NCBI GenBank assembly: GCA_023384415.1
Contig: JAHDWJ010000012.1
Span: 62,001 to 126,000, forward strand
DNA: 64,000 nt
Reading direction: 5' to 3'
From: Anaerolineae bacterium
GTDB taxonomy: Bacteria > Chloroflexota > Anaerolineae > Promineifilales > Promineifilaceae
Shown: piece by piece, positions 28,596 through 38,872 of the stretch
How positions within the stretch are numbered: the stretch's first letter is position 1
Layout of the letters: the number at the start of each line of letters is the position of its first letter
Made by a program: the position numbers and the translations under genes
The notes under the pieces: model-generated
Database searches by the model: none
Told to the model about the DNA's origin: nothing
The model's input: only the letters and a program-made list of their open reading frames with translations

Positions 28596-29726
28596 ATGAA
28601 AAAATGGGTATGGTTTTTACTACTTGTAGGGCTAATAGGATTGGGGTCTCGTTCCCATCAGCCAGAGGTTACGGCCGCGCAGGGAGAAAATCTGCTGCGA
28701 AACCCCGGTTTTGAAGGCAATTTCTTCGCCTGGGGTGGCATCAACGAAATCCAGGTAGCCCACGAATGGACCCCCTGGTGGTTTGAAGACCCCAACCATG
28801 ATCCTCAATGGTTTCGTCCTGAATACAAACGGGCCGTCGCCTCTATCTTCCCCAACCGGGTGATGAGCGGCGATTCATCCCAACAATGGTTTACCTTCCA
28901 CGCCTCTCATTATGCCGGGATGTACCAGCAGGTATTCAACGCTGTGCCGGGACAAAATTATCGCTTTTCCATCTGGGCGCAGGTCTGGTCATCTATCGAG
29001 AGCGATCCCTACACCTCGGTTTTCCCAGCCAACCCCCGTTTGCGGGTAGGTATTGACCCCACCGGCAATTGGAACCCAGGGGCGGGTACGGTCATCTGGT
29101 CAGGGGAAGCCAATATGTACAACCATGTGGATCAATGGGGTGAACTGTCCGTTGAGGCGGCCGCCCAAAACAGTACCATCACCGTTTTTATGCGGACGAA
29201 TCCTGATTTTGCCAACAAACATAATGATATGTATTGGGATAATGCCAGCCTGATTGCCGTGGGCGCGGCCGCACCTCCCCCACCTCCTACCCCGTTGCCG
29301 GCCACGGCCACCTCGGCGGCTCCACCGGCTACAGCAACAGCAGCGGCCACAGCTACACCAGTTCCCCCTTCACCAACCCCTACGGTGATTCCCCCCACCG
29401 AGACCTCGGTCCCACCCACACCCACCTCTGAGCCAACGGCCACCCCCGAACCGACCGCTACTCCCGAACCAACCGCGACATCTCCAGCAACGGCAACGAG
29501 CGCGGCCGCGATCACCACGCTCCCCCCTACACCCACTATTCCGGCTACAGAAGTGGCGGCCCTTTCCACCCCGGCCACTCCAGAGACCCGCCCCCCCCCC
29601 ACTCCCATCCCGGCTACAGTGGATACCCCTGCCCGCACGGGTGCCATTGGGCTGTTGCTTGGTGCGGGGATTGTGGCCTTAATTCTCTTGGCGGTAGGGG
29701 TTTTGTTTATGAGCCGTAACCGGTAA
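28596..29726 (+). CDS. Exported CBM-like protein with Thr/Pro stalk and C-terminal anchor
   Basis: 376 residues from the ATG at 28596, chosen over one at 28590 because AAAGGA is then seven bases away. A signal peptide (residues 3-25) is followed by a beta-sandwich of about 190 residues beginning NLLRNPGFEGNFFAWGG, the usual opening of CBM4/9-like carbohydrate-binding modules. A long Pro/Thr/Ala stalk (about 225-335) and a C-terminal membrane helix ending SRNR complete it. Probably a surface lectin-like protein. Confidence 0.78.
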   Translation: MKKWVWFLLLVGLIGLGSRSHQPEVTAAQGENLLRNPGFEGNFFAWGGINEIQVAHEWTPWWFEDPNHDPQWFRPEYKRAVASIFPNRVMSGDSSQQWFTFHASHYAGMYQQVFNAVPGQNYRFSIWAQVWSSIESDPYTSVFPANPRLRVGIDPTGNWNPGAGTVIWSGEANMYNHVDQWGELSVEAAAQNSTITVFMRTNPDFANKHNDMYWDNASLIAVGAAAPPPPPTPLPATATSAAPPATATAAATATPVPPSPTPTVIPPTETSVPPTPTSEPTATPEPTATPEPTATSPATATSAAAITTLPPTPTIPATEVAALSTPATPETRPPPTPIPATVDTPARTGAIGLLLGAGIVALILLAVGVLFMSRNR

Positions 29727-29868
29727 GGGGTATTTCGGCATCCGTTCATATTTTAAGGAAGTGGATTCTGGCAAAAATTGATTTCCCAGTGATAATAACC
29801 CATAAACTAATACACTAATAACCATCGCTCAGATCAAAAAACACCAGATTCCAGCAAGGAATGTCACC

Positions 29869-31140
29869 ATGGAACCAGTAGATTTACTCATTCACTCCGC
29901 CAGCCAGCTTTGTACTATCCCTGACCATGACGGCCCCCAGCGGGGTGACGCTTTGGGGGAGTTGGGCCTGATTGAAGATGGGGCCATTGCCGTCCGCGCC
30001 GGGCGTATTGTGGCGGTTGGCCCTTCGGCGGAACTGCGGGAGCAATATGCGGCGGAGTTACAGTTGGATGCCCGCGGCCGCGCCGTCATTCCCGGCTTTG
30101 TTGACCCCCACACCCATCTCCCCTGGTTTGGCGACCGGGCCAACGAGTTTGAGATGCGCCTGGGGGGAGCCAGTTATATGGAGATTATGAACGCTGGTGG
30201 GGGGATCATGGCAACGGTGCGCCAAACACGAGCGGCCAGCCTGGATGATCTGGTGCAAAATAATTTGCGCCGCCTGACTTTTATGCTCCGGCACGGCACC
30301 ACCAGCGCGGAAAGCAAAACGGGCTATGGCCTGAACACCGAAACGGAACTAAAACAGTTAGATGCGATCCTGGCCCTAAACCAATTACAAGAGATAGAAC
30401 TCACCCCTACCTTTTTACCCGCCCATGCCATCCCTGAGGCGTTTCGCGGCCGCACCGATGCCTACGTAGACCTGGTAATCAACGAGATGCTTCCCGCCGG
30501 GCAGGAATGGAGCCAACGGCATCAGCAACCCCTCTTTGCCGATGTGTTCTGTGAAGCCGGGGTATTTGACGTACCGCAAACGCGGCGCATCCTGGAAAAG
30601 GCTAAAGAGTTAGGGTTCGGCCTCAAGGTTCATGCCGACGAGTTTGAGGGGTTAGGGGGCACGGCCCTGGCCGTCGAGTTAGGCGCGGTTTCCGCTGACC
30701 ACCTGGTGCGAACCCCTGACGCTGACATTCGTGCGTTGGGGGATAGTGGCACGGTGGCGGTGGGGCTGCCCGGTACGCCGTTTGGGCTGGGGCATCACCA
30801 TTACACCCCGGCGGGCAAAATTTTGGCTGCTGGGGGAGCCTTGGCCCTGGCGACCGATTGCAACCCTGGCACTTGCTGGTGTGAAAGTATGCAGATGGTA
30901 ATCGCCCTGGCTTGCCGCTATATGAAGCTTACTCCAGCCCAGGCTCTGGTGGCCGCAACGTTGAACAGTGCTTATGCCATTGGTCGCGGCCGCGACACTG
31001 GCTCGCTCCAACCCGGCAAACAAGCCGACATTCTCATCCTGGACACGCCTACCTACCAACACCTGGGCTACCGCTTCGGTACCAACCTGGTTCGCACCGT
31101 CATCAAAAAAGGTCAAACAGCCGTAGATGATTGGATATGA
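29869..31140 (+). CDS. hutI: Imidazolonepropionase
   Basis: 423 residues of the amidohydrolase family. The metal site motif DPHTHLPWFGDR is present, followed by LRHGTTSAESKTGYGLNTET, FLPAHAIPEAFRGR, the VHADEFEG histidine, LGAVSADHL and LATDCNPGTC. These identify HutI, which opens imidazolone propionate in histidine breakdown. SD AAGGA lies eight bases before the ATG. No other hut gene is in the window, so the pathway is dispersed or incomplete here. Confidence 0.95.
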   Translation: MEPVDLLIHSASQLCTIPDHDGPQRGDALGELGLIEDGAIAVRAGRIVAVGPSAELREQYAAELQLDARGRAVIPGFVDPHTHLPWFGDRANEFEMRLGGASYMEIMNAGGGIMATVRQTRAASLDDLVQNNLRRLTFMLRHGTTSAESKTGYGLNTETELKQLDAILALNQLQEIELTPTFLPAHAIPEAFRGRTDAYVDLVINEMLPAGQEWSQRHQQPLFADVFCEAGVFDVPQTRRILEKAKELGFGLKVHADEFEGLGGTALAVELGAVSADHLVRTPDADIRALGDSGTVAVGLPGTPFGLGHHHYTPAGKILAAGGALALATDCNPGTCWCESMQMVIALACRYMKLTPAQALVAATLNSAYAIGRGRDTGSLQPGKQADILILDTPTYQHLGYRFGTNLVRTVIKKGQTAVDDWI

Positions 31141-31150
31141 ACGGCACAGC

Positions 31151-31180
31151 GTGACTTTGCCAACAGCGTTGGGTTATAAT
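31151..31180 (+). promoter_or_regulatory. Possible fabF promoter
   Basis: A perfect -10 TATAAT (31175-31180) has a weak -35 GTGACT (31151-31156) 18 bases upstream. The fabF ATG is 82 bases further. Confidence 0.45.
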
Positions 31181-31261
31181 GCGTTAGGGATTTAGACAGC
31201 TTCACGCAAACGCTCACGGTTCAGCTCTCAATCCTCAATCCTTATCTTTGTAGGAGTAACC

Positions 31262-32503
31262 ATGAAACGACGTGTCGTTATTACTGGCCTGGGCACAGTC
31301 AACCCTCTAGGCCACGATGTCGCCACTACCTGGGAGGCGGCTAAAAATGGGCGCAGTGGCATCGCCCGGATTGCCTTGTTTGATGCGACTGAGTATAAAA
31401 CGCAGATTGCCGGAGAGGTGAAGGAGTTTGATCCGGTGGCTTTGTTTGGGCGAAAGGAAGCACGGCGGATGGACCGGGTAGCCCAGTTGGGGCTTGCGGC
31501 CGCGAACGAAGCCATCGCCGACGCCCAACTAGTTATTAGCGAAGATGAACAAGAGCGAGTCGGGGCCATCCTGGGCAGTGGCCTGGGGGGAATGTGGGCC
31601 ATTGCCGAAGGGTTAGAGACCCTCATCAGCAAAGGGCCAGGGCGGGTCAGCCCGTTTCTGGTGCCGATGGGCTTGCCAGACACCGTGCCCGGCATGATCT
31701 CCATTCACTACCACCTGCGCGGACCCAATATGTCTATCGCTACCGCCTGTGCCAGCAGCAACAACGCCATCGGCGAAGCATTCCGTCAAATTGTTCGAGG
31801 AGATGCTGATGTTATGGTTACCGGTGGGGCCGAGGCCGGAGTTTTACCCCTGACAGTCGCCGGATTCAATGCCATGGGCGCGTTATCCACCAGCCATAAT
31901 GACTGCCCGGAAACGGCTTCACGCCCCTTTGATCGAGATCGGGATGGGTTTGTTCCCGGCGAAGGAGCCGCCATTCTCATTTTGGAGACATTAGACCATG
32001 CTCTGGCCCGTGGGGCCAAAATTTACGGCGAGATGTTAGGCTACGGCACCAGCGCGGATGCTTACCACATCTCTGCCCCCCCGGATGATGGCTCTGGCGC
32101 TGTTCATTCGATGCGCCGTGCCTTACAGGATGCCGGGTTACAGCCGGGCCAGATTGAGTATGTCAACGCCCATGGCACCAGCACCCCCCTTAATGACAAA
32201 GCCGAAACCATCGCCTTAAAAGCGCTGTTTGGCGAAGCAGCTTACAACATCCCCATTAGTTCCAGCAAATCTATGCACGGTCATCTCATGGGAGCTGGCA
32301 GTGCTTTAGAAGCTGTCATTGCCATTAAGGGAATGGAAGCCAATATAATTCCGCCAACCATTAACTACCAAACCCCGGACCCTGATTGTGATCTGGATTA
32401 TGTGCCCAATCAAGCGCGGGCAGCGGCGTTTAATAATTTTATGTCAAACGGTTTCGGTTTTGGCGGCCATAATGCCACGATTATTGTGGGCAAGTACAGG
32501 TGA
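31262..32503 (+). CDS. fabF: Beta-ketoacyl-ACP synthase II
   Basis: 413 residues, full length. The catalytic Cys is in SIATACASSNNAIGEAF, and the two histidines are in NAHGTSTPLND and KSMHGHLMGAG. The start MKRRVVITGLGTVNPLGHDV and the GGAEAGVLPLTVAGF block are typical of FabF. It elongates acyl-ACP in fatty acid synthesis. SD AGGAG is five bases from the ATG. No other fab gene is adjacent. Confidence 0.96.
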   Translation: MKRRVVITGLGTVNPLGHDVATTWEAAKNGRSGIARIALFDATEYKTQIAGEVKEFDPVALFGRKEARRMDRVAQLGLAAANEAIADAQLVISEDEQERVGAILGSGLGGMWAIAEGLETLISKGPGRVSPFLVPMGLPDTVPGMISIHYHLRGPNMSIATACASSNNAIGEAFRQIVRGDADVMVTGGAEAGVLPLTVAGFNAMGALSTSHNDCPETASRPFDRDRDGFVPGEGAAILILETLDHALARGAKIYGEMLGYGTSADAYHISAPPDDGSGAVHSMRRALQDAGLQPGQIEYVNAHGTSTPLNDKAETIALKALFGEAAYNIPISSSKSMHGHLMGAGSALEAVIAIKGMEANIIPPTINYQTPDPDCDLDYVPNQARAAAFNNFMSNGFGFGGHNATIIVGKYR

Positions 32504-32586
32504 AAGTTTGCGAGTGGATGACGCGGTGGGGAGACAAGGAGAAGATGCGGGAGACTGCTCACTGCTGACTAATTACTGTTCACCAC

Positions 32587-33378
32587 TCACGCCCCCACTG
32601 CGCTGTACTCCCTAATTCCTCGCGCCCAGAGCAGGCGGTAGAGCAGGAAAAAGAAGAGGGCCCAACTATATTGCACCAGCAGGCCATACCCGATTTGGGG
32701 CAGGGTGAGCCGTCCCAGGGTAATTTCCAGGGGTAAGGAGAGGACGTAGCGGAAGGGGAGATATTGTAAGGCGGCCGTAACTGCGGGGGGGAATAGATCA
32801 ATAGGCACGACCCATCCGGAGAGCAGCGCACGGATATAAAACCACACTTCCATGACAGCAATGGCCTGGGTAATCCAAAAAGCTAAAGCCCCAATACACA
32901 TCTGCACAAAAAACTCAATGAGGATAGCCCCTAACATTACCAGAAGCAGCAGAGGGAGTTGGGCGAGGGGCATGGCATAACGGGCCCCTAGAAAGAACGC
33001 GGCCGCGGCCACCGGTGGCCCAACCAAAATAAGCTGCAGCGGGTGCCGGGCAAAGGTTCGGGCCAGATGAAGATGTACAGGGTCTAGCGGCCGCAGCAGC
33101 TGCGCCGACAAATTCCCCATTCGTATATCCCGGTTCAAATCCCAAATAATCCACACCCCACACATCCGGCGCATCAAAATCACCATCAGGTAATAGCTGA
33201 TAAAATCCTGCGCCGTATACCCTTGCACTGGGCCGCTCTCCGTCAGCGAGAGCCAGACCAACATCATAATCAGCGGCAAAATGCCAGATAATATCCAGAT
33301 CACAACCTGCCCCCGGTACTCCAGGGAAAGATTAAAATAGGCCCGCAGCAAAGAGGGGTAGACTTTTAGCCAGCGCAT
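32587..33378 (-). CDS. ABC-2 type transporter permease
   Basis: 263 residues from the ATG at 33378; the frame upstream runs into a repeat-like sequence and is rejected. Six hydrophobic segments are visible. The N-terminal EYRGQVVIWILSGILPLIMM is typical of the COG4587 permease family. It follows the ATPase gene by 61 bases. That family normally pairs with a second permease (COG3694), which is absent here: the next gene is the converging fabF. The substrate is unknown. Confidence 0.85.
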   Translation of the reverse strand: MRWLKVYPSLLRAYFNLSLEYRGQVVIWILSGILPLIMMLVWLSLTESGPVQGYTAQDFISYYLMVILMRRMCGVWIIWDLNRDIRMGNLSAQLLRPLDPVHLHLARTFARHPLQLILVGPPVAAAAFFLGARYAMPLAQLPLLLLVMLGAILIEFFVQMCIGALAFWITQAIAVMEVWFYIRALLSGWVVPIDLFPPAVTAALQYLPFRYVLSLPLEITLGRLTLPQIGYGLLVQYSWALFFFLLYRLLWARGIREYSAVGA

Positions 33379-33382
33379 GGTT

Positions 33383-33407
33383 AGTTTCGAGTTTCTAGTT
33401 TCGAGTG
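33383..33407. repeat. TTTCGAG tandem repeat
   Basis: AGTTTCGAGTTTCTAGTTTCGAG lies immediately upstream of the permease start. The same unit recurs in aroE (52651-52686). Confidence 0.6.
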
Positions 33408-33439
33408 GCAGAGCGGTAAAATAACTGAGGCCAAATCTC

Positions 33440-34438
33440 TTACTCGCCGCTCTCCCGATTCTCCTTACTTTCAGCAAACACCTGGCGGATAATATCCTCT
33501 ACCGGGGGTTCTTCGATGAGAACATCATCCAATTTGATGTGGGTAAGCAGGCGGGAGGCGATTTCGCTGGCGCGGCCGCGTTCCACCCGCAGTGTCGCCT
33601 TAACCCCCTCAACCTTCTCTACCTCTCCATACTGACCTAAAATCTCTGGGGGGCAGGGAGAGCGCATCACGATAGAGAGCAGCTTATACGGGGCCACCTG
33701 CTCTACCAACTGCTGCAAATGACCATCATACAAAATACGCCCGTGATCAATAACAATTACCCGGCGGGTTAGCTCCGTCACATCAGCCATGTAATGGCTG
33801 GTGAGAATGACTGTAGCCCCATACCGCTGGTTATACGCTTTAACAAAGTTACGGATAGCCACTTGCATCGTCACATCCAACCCCAAGGTTGGTTCATCCA
33901 GAAAGAGGATTTTGGGGCGATGCAGAAGCGCGGCCGCCAACTCACATTTCATCCGCTCCCCAAGGGATAATTTCCGTACCTGCTTCTTTAACAGAGGTTC
34001 CAGGTCCAGCAGATCGTTTAACTCCTTAAACGTGGCCTCATATTGCGCTTTAGGAATATCGTAAATGGCCCGGTTGACCAGAAACGACTCCATCGCCGGT
34101 AAATCCCATAAAAGCTGGTTCTTATTCCCCATCACCAGAGTAAACTGCTCCAGGAACGCTCGTTTACGCTCATAAGGGGTGAAGCCAAGAACAACAGCGC
34201 GGCCGCGAGTGGGATAAAGCAGCCCGGAGAGAACCTTCAACGTAGTCGTCTTACCGGCCCCATTCGGCCCTAAGAAACCAACCATTTCCCCCGCTTCAAT
34301 GGTGAAATTAACATCATCCACCGCTTTAACATCCCGGTACTGCCGGTTAAAAAAAGCCCGAAGCGAACCAATGAGACCCGCCTCTTTATGATGGACTTGA
34401 TAATATTTGCATAACTGTTCAACGATGATGTGGGGCAT
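33440..34438 (-). CDS. ABC exporter ATP-binding protein
   Basis: 332 residues from the ATG at 34438; a TTG 21 bases upstream is an alternative. Walker A is GPNGAGKTT, the signature LSLGERMKCELAAALLH, Walker B ILFLDEPTLGLD, and a histidine switch is in ILTSHYMADV. The long C-terminal tail (about 240-330) is typical of the COG4586 subgroup. Together with the permease at 32587 it forms an exporter. Confidence 0.93.
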   Translation of the reverse strand: MPHIIVEQLCKYYQVHHKEAGLIGSLRAFFNRQYRDVKAVDDVNFTIEAGEMVGFLGPNGAGKTTTLKVLSGLLYPTRGRAVVLGFTPYERKRAFLEQFTLVMGNKNQLLWDLPAMESFLVNRAIYDIPKAQYEATFKELNDLLDLEPLLKKQVRKLSLGERMKCELAAALLHRPKILFLDEPTLGLDVTMQVAIRNFVKAYNQRYGATVILTSHYMADVTELTRRVIVIDHGRILYDGHLQQLVEQVAPYKLLSIVMRSPCPPEILGQYGEVEKVEGVKATLRVERGRASEIASRLLTHIKLDDVLIEEPPVEDIIRQVFAESKENRESGE

Positions 34439-34811
34439 GAGAAGAAAGATGGGCGACAAATGAACAGAGATGTTCCGTTCTCAGTCATCTGTCAGAAATT
34501 TGTAAAGCTGGTCAATCTAAACAGCCAATACAACGTATCAATCCCAATTCTAAAGAACTGTAGGTATTTAACAAATTTTGCTGCCTTCGTAAACTGGTCA
34601 ATGCTACGCCAGGGATAGGTTAAACTCGTTTCATAAGGGGAAACAGGGTATAATTTACCCATGTTTAATGGGTGACATTTCGACTAAATAACCAGCAACT
34701 TACAGGCTCATCATCGCCTGATTCCCCACCTGAAGTTCCACGCCTAAATCAGTTTTACCACAACTGTGGTGCCCCATTTTCTGGCTTCGGGTGTCCCTTG
34801 CGGAGGCAATC
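34439..34811. other. Divergent spacer between ABC ATPase and gyrA
   Basis: This 373-base stretch contains no convincing gene. It holds a perfect TATAAT (34649-34654) on the plus strand without a good -35, an IR ACCCAT-GTTTA-ATGGGT at 34657-34673, a palindrome ACCACAACTGTGGT at 34757-34770, and a duplicated CTGGTCAAT motif (near 34510 and 34595). The gyrA leader would be about 150 bases. Confidence 0.5.
34649..34654 (+). promoter_or_regulatory. Possible gyrA -10 element
   Basis: TATAAT with an inverted repeat directly downstream (34657-34673). The -35 at 17 bases (TCGTTT) is poor, so the call rests on the -10 alone. Confidence 0.35.
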
Positions 34812-37364
34812 TTGGAAACGGATAACATCGGTAACATTAACTACATTGATATTAACGAGGAGATGCGCAGCTCCTACCTTGATTACGCCATGAGCGTGAT
34901 TGTCTCGCGGGCTTTACCCGATGCTCGTGATGGCTTAAAGCCAGTTCACCGGCGCATCTTATTTGCCATGCACGATATGGGGATTCGCCCCAATGGACCC
35001 TACCGCAAAAGTGCCCGTATTGTGGGTGAGGTGTTGGGTAAATACCATCCCCATGGGGATAGCTCCGTGTATGACGCGATGGTGCGTATGGCGCAGGATT
35101 TTTCCATGCGCTATATGTTGGTGGATGGGCAGGGAAATTTTGGCAGCATTGATGGGGACAGCGCGGCCGCGATGCGCTACACCGAAGCCCGTCTGGCCCG
35201 TATCGCTATGGAGCTGCTGGAAGATATTGAGAAAAACACCATTGATTTTACCGCCAACTTCGACGACAGCCTTAAAGAGCCAATTGTTCTCCCTGCCCGA
35301 CTGCCCAACCTACTCCTCAATGGAGCCACCGGCATTGCCGTCGGTATGGCGACCAACATCCCCCCTCATAATTTAAGCGAACTGTGTGGAGCCATTACCT
35401 ATCTCATTGACCGGTATGATGAGTTAGAGGATGTTTTGTTAGAAGATTTGATGCAGTTTGTCAAAGGGCCAGATTTTCCCACCGGGGGAATCATTGTCGG
35501 GACAGAAGGAATTAAAAGTGCCCTGGCAACGGGCCGCGGCCGCATCATTGTTCGCGGGTTAGCTACCATTGAAGAGATGCCCGGCAAAAACGACCGGCAG
35601 CGGATCAACATCACCGAACTACCCTACCAGGTCAACAAAGCCAACCTGATCGAACGGATCGCCGAACTGGCCAACGGGGATGTTATCACCGATATTTCTG
35701 ATTTGCGCGATGAAACAGGGCGGCATGGCCTTTCTATCATTGTAGAGTTAAAGCGGAACACCCAGCCGCTTAAAGTGTTGAACCAACTTTATAAACATAC
35801 CAACTTACAAACATCCTACAGTGTGCAAATGTTAGCCCTGGTAGACCAGCAGCCCCGGTTGTTGGGATTAAAGCGGGCATTACAACTCCATATCGAACAT
35901 CGGGTGGATGTGATTACCCGGCGTACCCAGTTTGAGTTAGATAAAGCGTTACGCCGCCAACATGTTTTAGAAGGGCTGCTTATCGCCCTGGCCCATCTGG
36001 ATGACGTAATTGAGACCATCCGCCGGGCAGCCGATGCCGACGAAGCTCGCGTTAGCCTGATGACCCGCTTTGGCCTGACTGAACTCCAGGCCACGGCTAT
36101 TTTGGATATGCAGCTGCGCCGCCTGGCTGCCCTGGAACAGCAAAAAATTGAGGATGAACACAAAGAAGTGACTGCCCAGGTAGCCTATTTGCGTGGGCTG
36201 TTGGATGACAAAAAACAAATTTTAGCCCTCATCCGAGCGGATGTATTGGAACTAAACGAGAAGTATGGAGATAAACGGCGCACCCAAATCGCCGCTGATC
36301 TGTCGGCTGATTTGAGCCTGGAAGATTTGCTCCAGGATGAAGAGATGCTGGTTTCCATTACCCGGCGAGGGTATATCAAACGGACACCTATTTCGGCCTA
36401 CCGACTGCAAGCGCGGGGCGGCCGCGGCCTCATCGGCATGGGACGGCGCGAAGAAGATGAGTTGGTTCACTTGTTTGCCGCGGGAACGCTGCACAGCATC
36501 CTGTTCTTTTCTGACCGAGGCAAGGTATATGTGGAGAAAACCCATGTCATTCCTGAGTTAGACCGCACGGCACGCGGCAGCTCCATGATGAATATTTTGC
36601 CCCTGTTGCCGGATGAAAAAATTACCGCCGCCCTGGTAGTGGATGATTTTGAGGTGGGCAAATATTTGGTGATGGTGACAGAACGCGGCCGCATCAAACG
36701 ATGTGAACTCAATGCCTTTGCCAATGTGCGCTCCACTGGCCTCATCGCCATCAGCCTGGATGAAGATGACAAATTGAGTTATGTCAAAATGACTCACGGA
36801 GAACAGGATTTGATTCTGGTCAGTGAACAGGGGAAAGGCATTCGCTTTAGCGAAGAAGATGTACGCCCCATGGGCCGCTCGGCCGCGGGGGTCAATGCCA
36901 TTCGCCTGAGCAGTTGGGACCGGGTAGCCGGTTTTGATGTCGTGACCGCAGATGATGACTTACTCCTCATTACCGACCGGGGTTATGGCAAACGAACCTC
37001 TTTAGAAGAGTACCGCACCCAGGGTCGCTACGGACAAGGGGTTCGGGCCATGCGCCTGCTCGACAAATCAGGCAAAATCGTCACAGCGCGTGTTGTTTCC
37101 ATTGATGATGAAGTGACGGTCATTTCTACCAATGGGTTGATTTTACGTACTGCCATCAGCAATATTTCCCAGCAAGGACGTGATTCCCAGGGAGTACGGG
37201 TGATGGATTTGAAAGATGATGATACGGTTGCCTCGGTGGCGATTTTGCGCGAGGAACGGCTGGCCAAGTTGAATGAGCAAAATGGTACCGGGCCACGCCC
37301 AGAGGATCCCCTCCTTGATGAAAAAATGATAGGCGACGCGGCCGCGAACGAACCTAATCTGTAA
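34812..37364 (+). CDS. gyrA: DNA gyrase subunit A
   Basis: 850 residues if started at the TTG at 34812, which has GGAGG five bases upstream; a GTG at 34791 is the alternative. The N-terminal [20 protein letters not shown] and the catalytic tyrosine in [15 protein letters not shown] identify a type II topoisomerase A subunit. A coiled-coil domain precedes the six-bladed C-terminal pinwheel. [11 protein letters not shown] at the first blade resembles the GyrA box (QxxGGxG), favouring gyrase over ParC. No gyrB is adjacent. A terminator follows at 37374. Confidence 0.95.
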   Translation: METDNIGNINYIDINEEMRSSYLDYAMSVIVSRALPDARDGLKPVHRRILFAMHDMGIRPNGPYRKSARIVGEVLGKYHPHGDSSVYDAMVRMAQDFSMRYMLVDGQGNFGSIDGDSAAAMRYTEARLARIAMELLEDIEKNTIDFTANFDDSLKEPIVLPARLPNLLLNGATGIAVGMATNIPPHNLSELCGAITYLIDRYDELEDVLLEDLMQFVKGPDFPTGGIIVGTEGIKSALATGRGRIIVRGLATIEEMPGKNDRQRINITELPYQVNKANLIERIAELANGDVITDISDLRDETGRHGLSIIVELKRNTQPLKVLNQLYKHTNLQTSYSVQMLALVDQQPRLLGLKRALQLHIEHRVDVITRRTQFELDKALRRQHVLEGLLIALAHLDDVIETIRRAADADEARVSLMTRFGLTELQATAILDMQLRRLAALEQQKIEDEHKEVTAQVAYLRGLLDDKKQILALIRADVLELNEKYGDKRRTQIAADLSADLSLEDLLQDEEMLVSITRRGYIKRTPISAYRLQARGGRGLIGMGRREEDELVHLFAAGTLHSILFFSDRGKVYVEKTHVIPELDRTARGSSMMNILPLLPDEKITAALVVDDFEVGKYLVMVTERGRIKRCELNAFANVRSTGLIAISLDEDDKLSYVKMTHGEQDLILVSEQGKGIRFSEEDVRPMGRSAAGVNAIRLSSWDRVAGFDVVTADDDLLLITDRGYGKRTSLEEYRTQGRYGQGVRAMRLLDKSGKIVTARVVSIDDEVTVISTNGLILRTAISNISQQGRDSQGVRVMDLKDDDTVASVAILREERLAKLNEQNGTGPRPEDPLLDEKMIGDAAANEPNL

Positions 37365-37373
37365 CCCCAAAAC

Positions 37374-37409
37374 AAAACCGGGCCACCACACAAGTCGCCC
37401 GGTTTTTTT
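37374..37409 (+). terminator. Terminator of gyrA
   Basis: AAACCGGGC pairs with GCCCGGTTT around a loop of about 12 bases and is followed by seven T. It is ten bases after the gyrA stop. Confidence 0.88.
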
Positions 37410-37531
37410 CGCCCCATACGCCCATTTTCCTATTGAGCCAAACCCTAACTCGCCTATACTTGAGACTTGCGCCCTGGCACCATCTTTCATAATTCATCTT
37501 TCATAATTCATCCTTATTATTGGAGGCCCTG

Positions 37532-38872
37532 TTGTCAACCCCACTTGATCTAAAAGAAATCATCACAATGCCCGCCTCGGCGGAAGAACTGGGCATCCCC
37601 ATCAACATCATTTCTGACCTTGTTTATCGTATGTTATTCAACGAAGGAGATGTCAGTGTCAGCCGGTTCACTGAAATCATCCGGGTTCATCCCCAGGTTA
37701 TAGACGATTTACTCGCCCGGATGCAGCAAGAACATCTGGTAGAAGTATCCCGCACCGGTTCCCTGGGTCGGCTCAGTTACACCTACCGCCTCACAGATGA
37801 AGGCACCAAGCGGGCACGAGATTCTATGGAGCGGTCTCTCTATATCGGTCCAGCCCCCGTAGATGTAGAAGTATACAAACGAGCCATCATCGCCCAGACC
37901 TCAACTACCCTGAGAATCACCCCCACCCAGGTCAGAAAAGCCCTTTCCCACCTGATTCTGCCGGAGAAGTTCGACCGGCGCATTGGCCCAGCCGTCAACA
38001 CGGCCTCTTCACTGTTCTTGTACGGTCCTCCCGGCAATGGTAAAACCACCATCGCCGAGGCCATCGCCAAACTAATTTCTGGGGCCACGCCTATCTGGCT
38101 GCCTTATGCCATCACCACTGGGGGACAAATCATCCAGGTTATTGATCCACTTATCCATATACCGGCTGGGGAGATGGCCGTTAAAGAGGAAACAGCTAAT
38201 CTTGGTAAAATTAAAGCCGATCGGAGGTGGGGACTTTTTGAGCGGCCGGCTGTCATGGTTGGGGGTGAGTTGAAGATGGACGCTCTCGATCTACGTTTCG
38301 AGCCATTTGCCAAATTTTACGAAGCCCCACTCCAGCTTAAAGCCAATGGTGGTATGTTCCTGATTGATGACTTTGGCCGTCAACAAATCAGCCCACAGCA
38401 GTTGCTCAACCGTTGGATTGTCCCTCTGGAAAGCCGGATTGATTTTTTGCGCCTGCAATCTGGGCAAACCATTGAAGCTCCATTCCGCCAGCTCCTTGTT
38501 TTTTCTACCAACCTGGACCCGGAACAGTTGGTAGATGATGCGTTCTTGCGCCGTATCCAAATGAAAGTGGGCGTTTTTGGCCCTGATGAAAAGATGTTTT
38601 TCCAGATTTTTAAGGTGATGTGTGAATCGCTGCGGGTACCGTTGGATAAGAATGGGTTCATGTACCTCATCCAGAAATGGTACCGGGAGCCAGGCCGTAC
38701 CATGCAAGCGGTTCATCCCCGCGATCTCCTCAAAATCATCGTCTCTATTTGCACCTACGAAAACATTCCCGTTCAGCTAACCCCAGAGCTGATTGATGAG
38801 GCATGTTCCAGCTATTTTGTAGACAAGAAGGGAAAAGGGATGGGGGATTACAAAGCTGTGGTAAATATGTGA
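37532..38872 (+). CDS. AAA+ ATPase with N-terminal winged helix
   Basis: 446 residues from the TTG at 37532, which has GGAGG (37522-37526) five bases upstream, as in gyrA. Residues about 20-100 look like a winged-helix domain (LGIPINIISDLVYRMLFNEG, then SRFTEIIRVHPQVIDDLLAR). The AAA+ core has Walker A YGPPGNGKTTIAEAIAK (about 165), Walker B MFLIDDFGRQQ, and a sensor/arginine-finger stretch FSTNLDPEQLVDDAFLRRIQ. The C-terminal helical part ends in DACSSYF. It resembles AAA+ chaperone-type ATPases; its partner is unknown. The stop overlaps the next ATG by one base (TGATG), implying coupling with the CoA-type NUDIX gene. Confidence 0.8.
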   Translation: MSTPLDLKEIITMPASAEELGIPINIISDLVYRMLFNEGDVSVSRFTEIIRVHPQVIDDLLARMQQEHLVEVSRTGSLGRLSYTYRLTDEGTKRARDSMERSLYIGPAPVDVEVYKRAIIAQTSTTLRITPTQVRKALSHLILPEKFDRRIGPAVNTASSLFLYGPPGNGKTTIAEAIAKLISGATPIWLPYAITTGGQIIQVIDPLIHIPAGEMAVKEETANLGKIKADRRWGLFERPAVMVGGELKMDALDLRFEPFAKFYEAPLQLKANGGMFLIDDFGRQQISPQQLLNRWIVPLESRIDFLRLQSGQTIEAPFRQLLVFSTNLDPEQLVDDAFLRRIQMKVGVFGPDEKMFFQIFKVMCESLRVPLDKNGFMYLIQKWYREPGRTMQAVHPRDLLKIIVSICTYENIPVQLTPELIDEACSSYFVDKKGKGMGDYKAVVNM

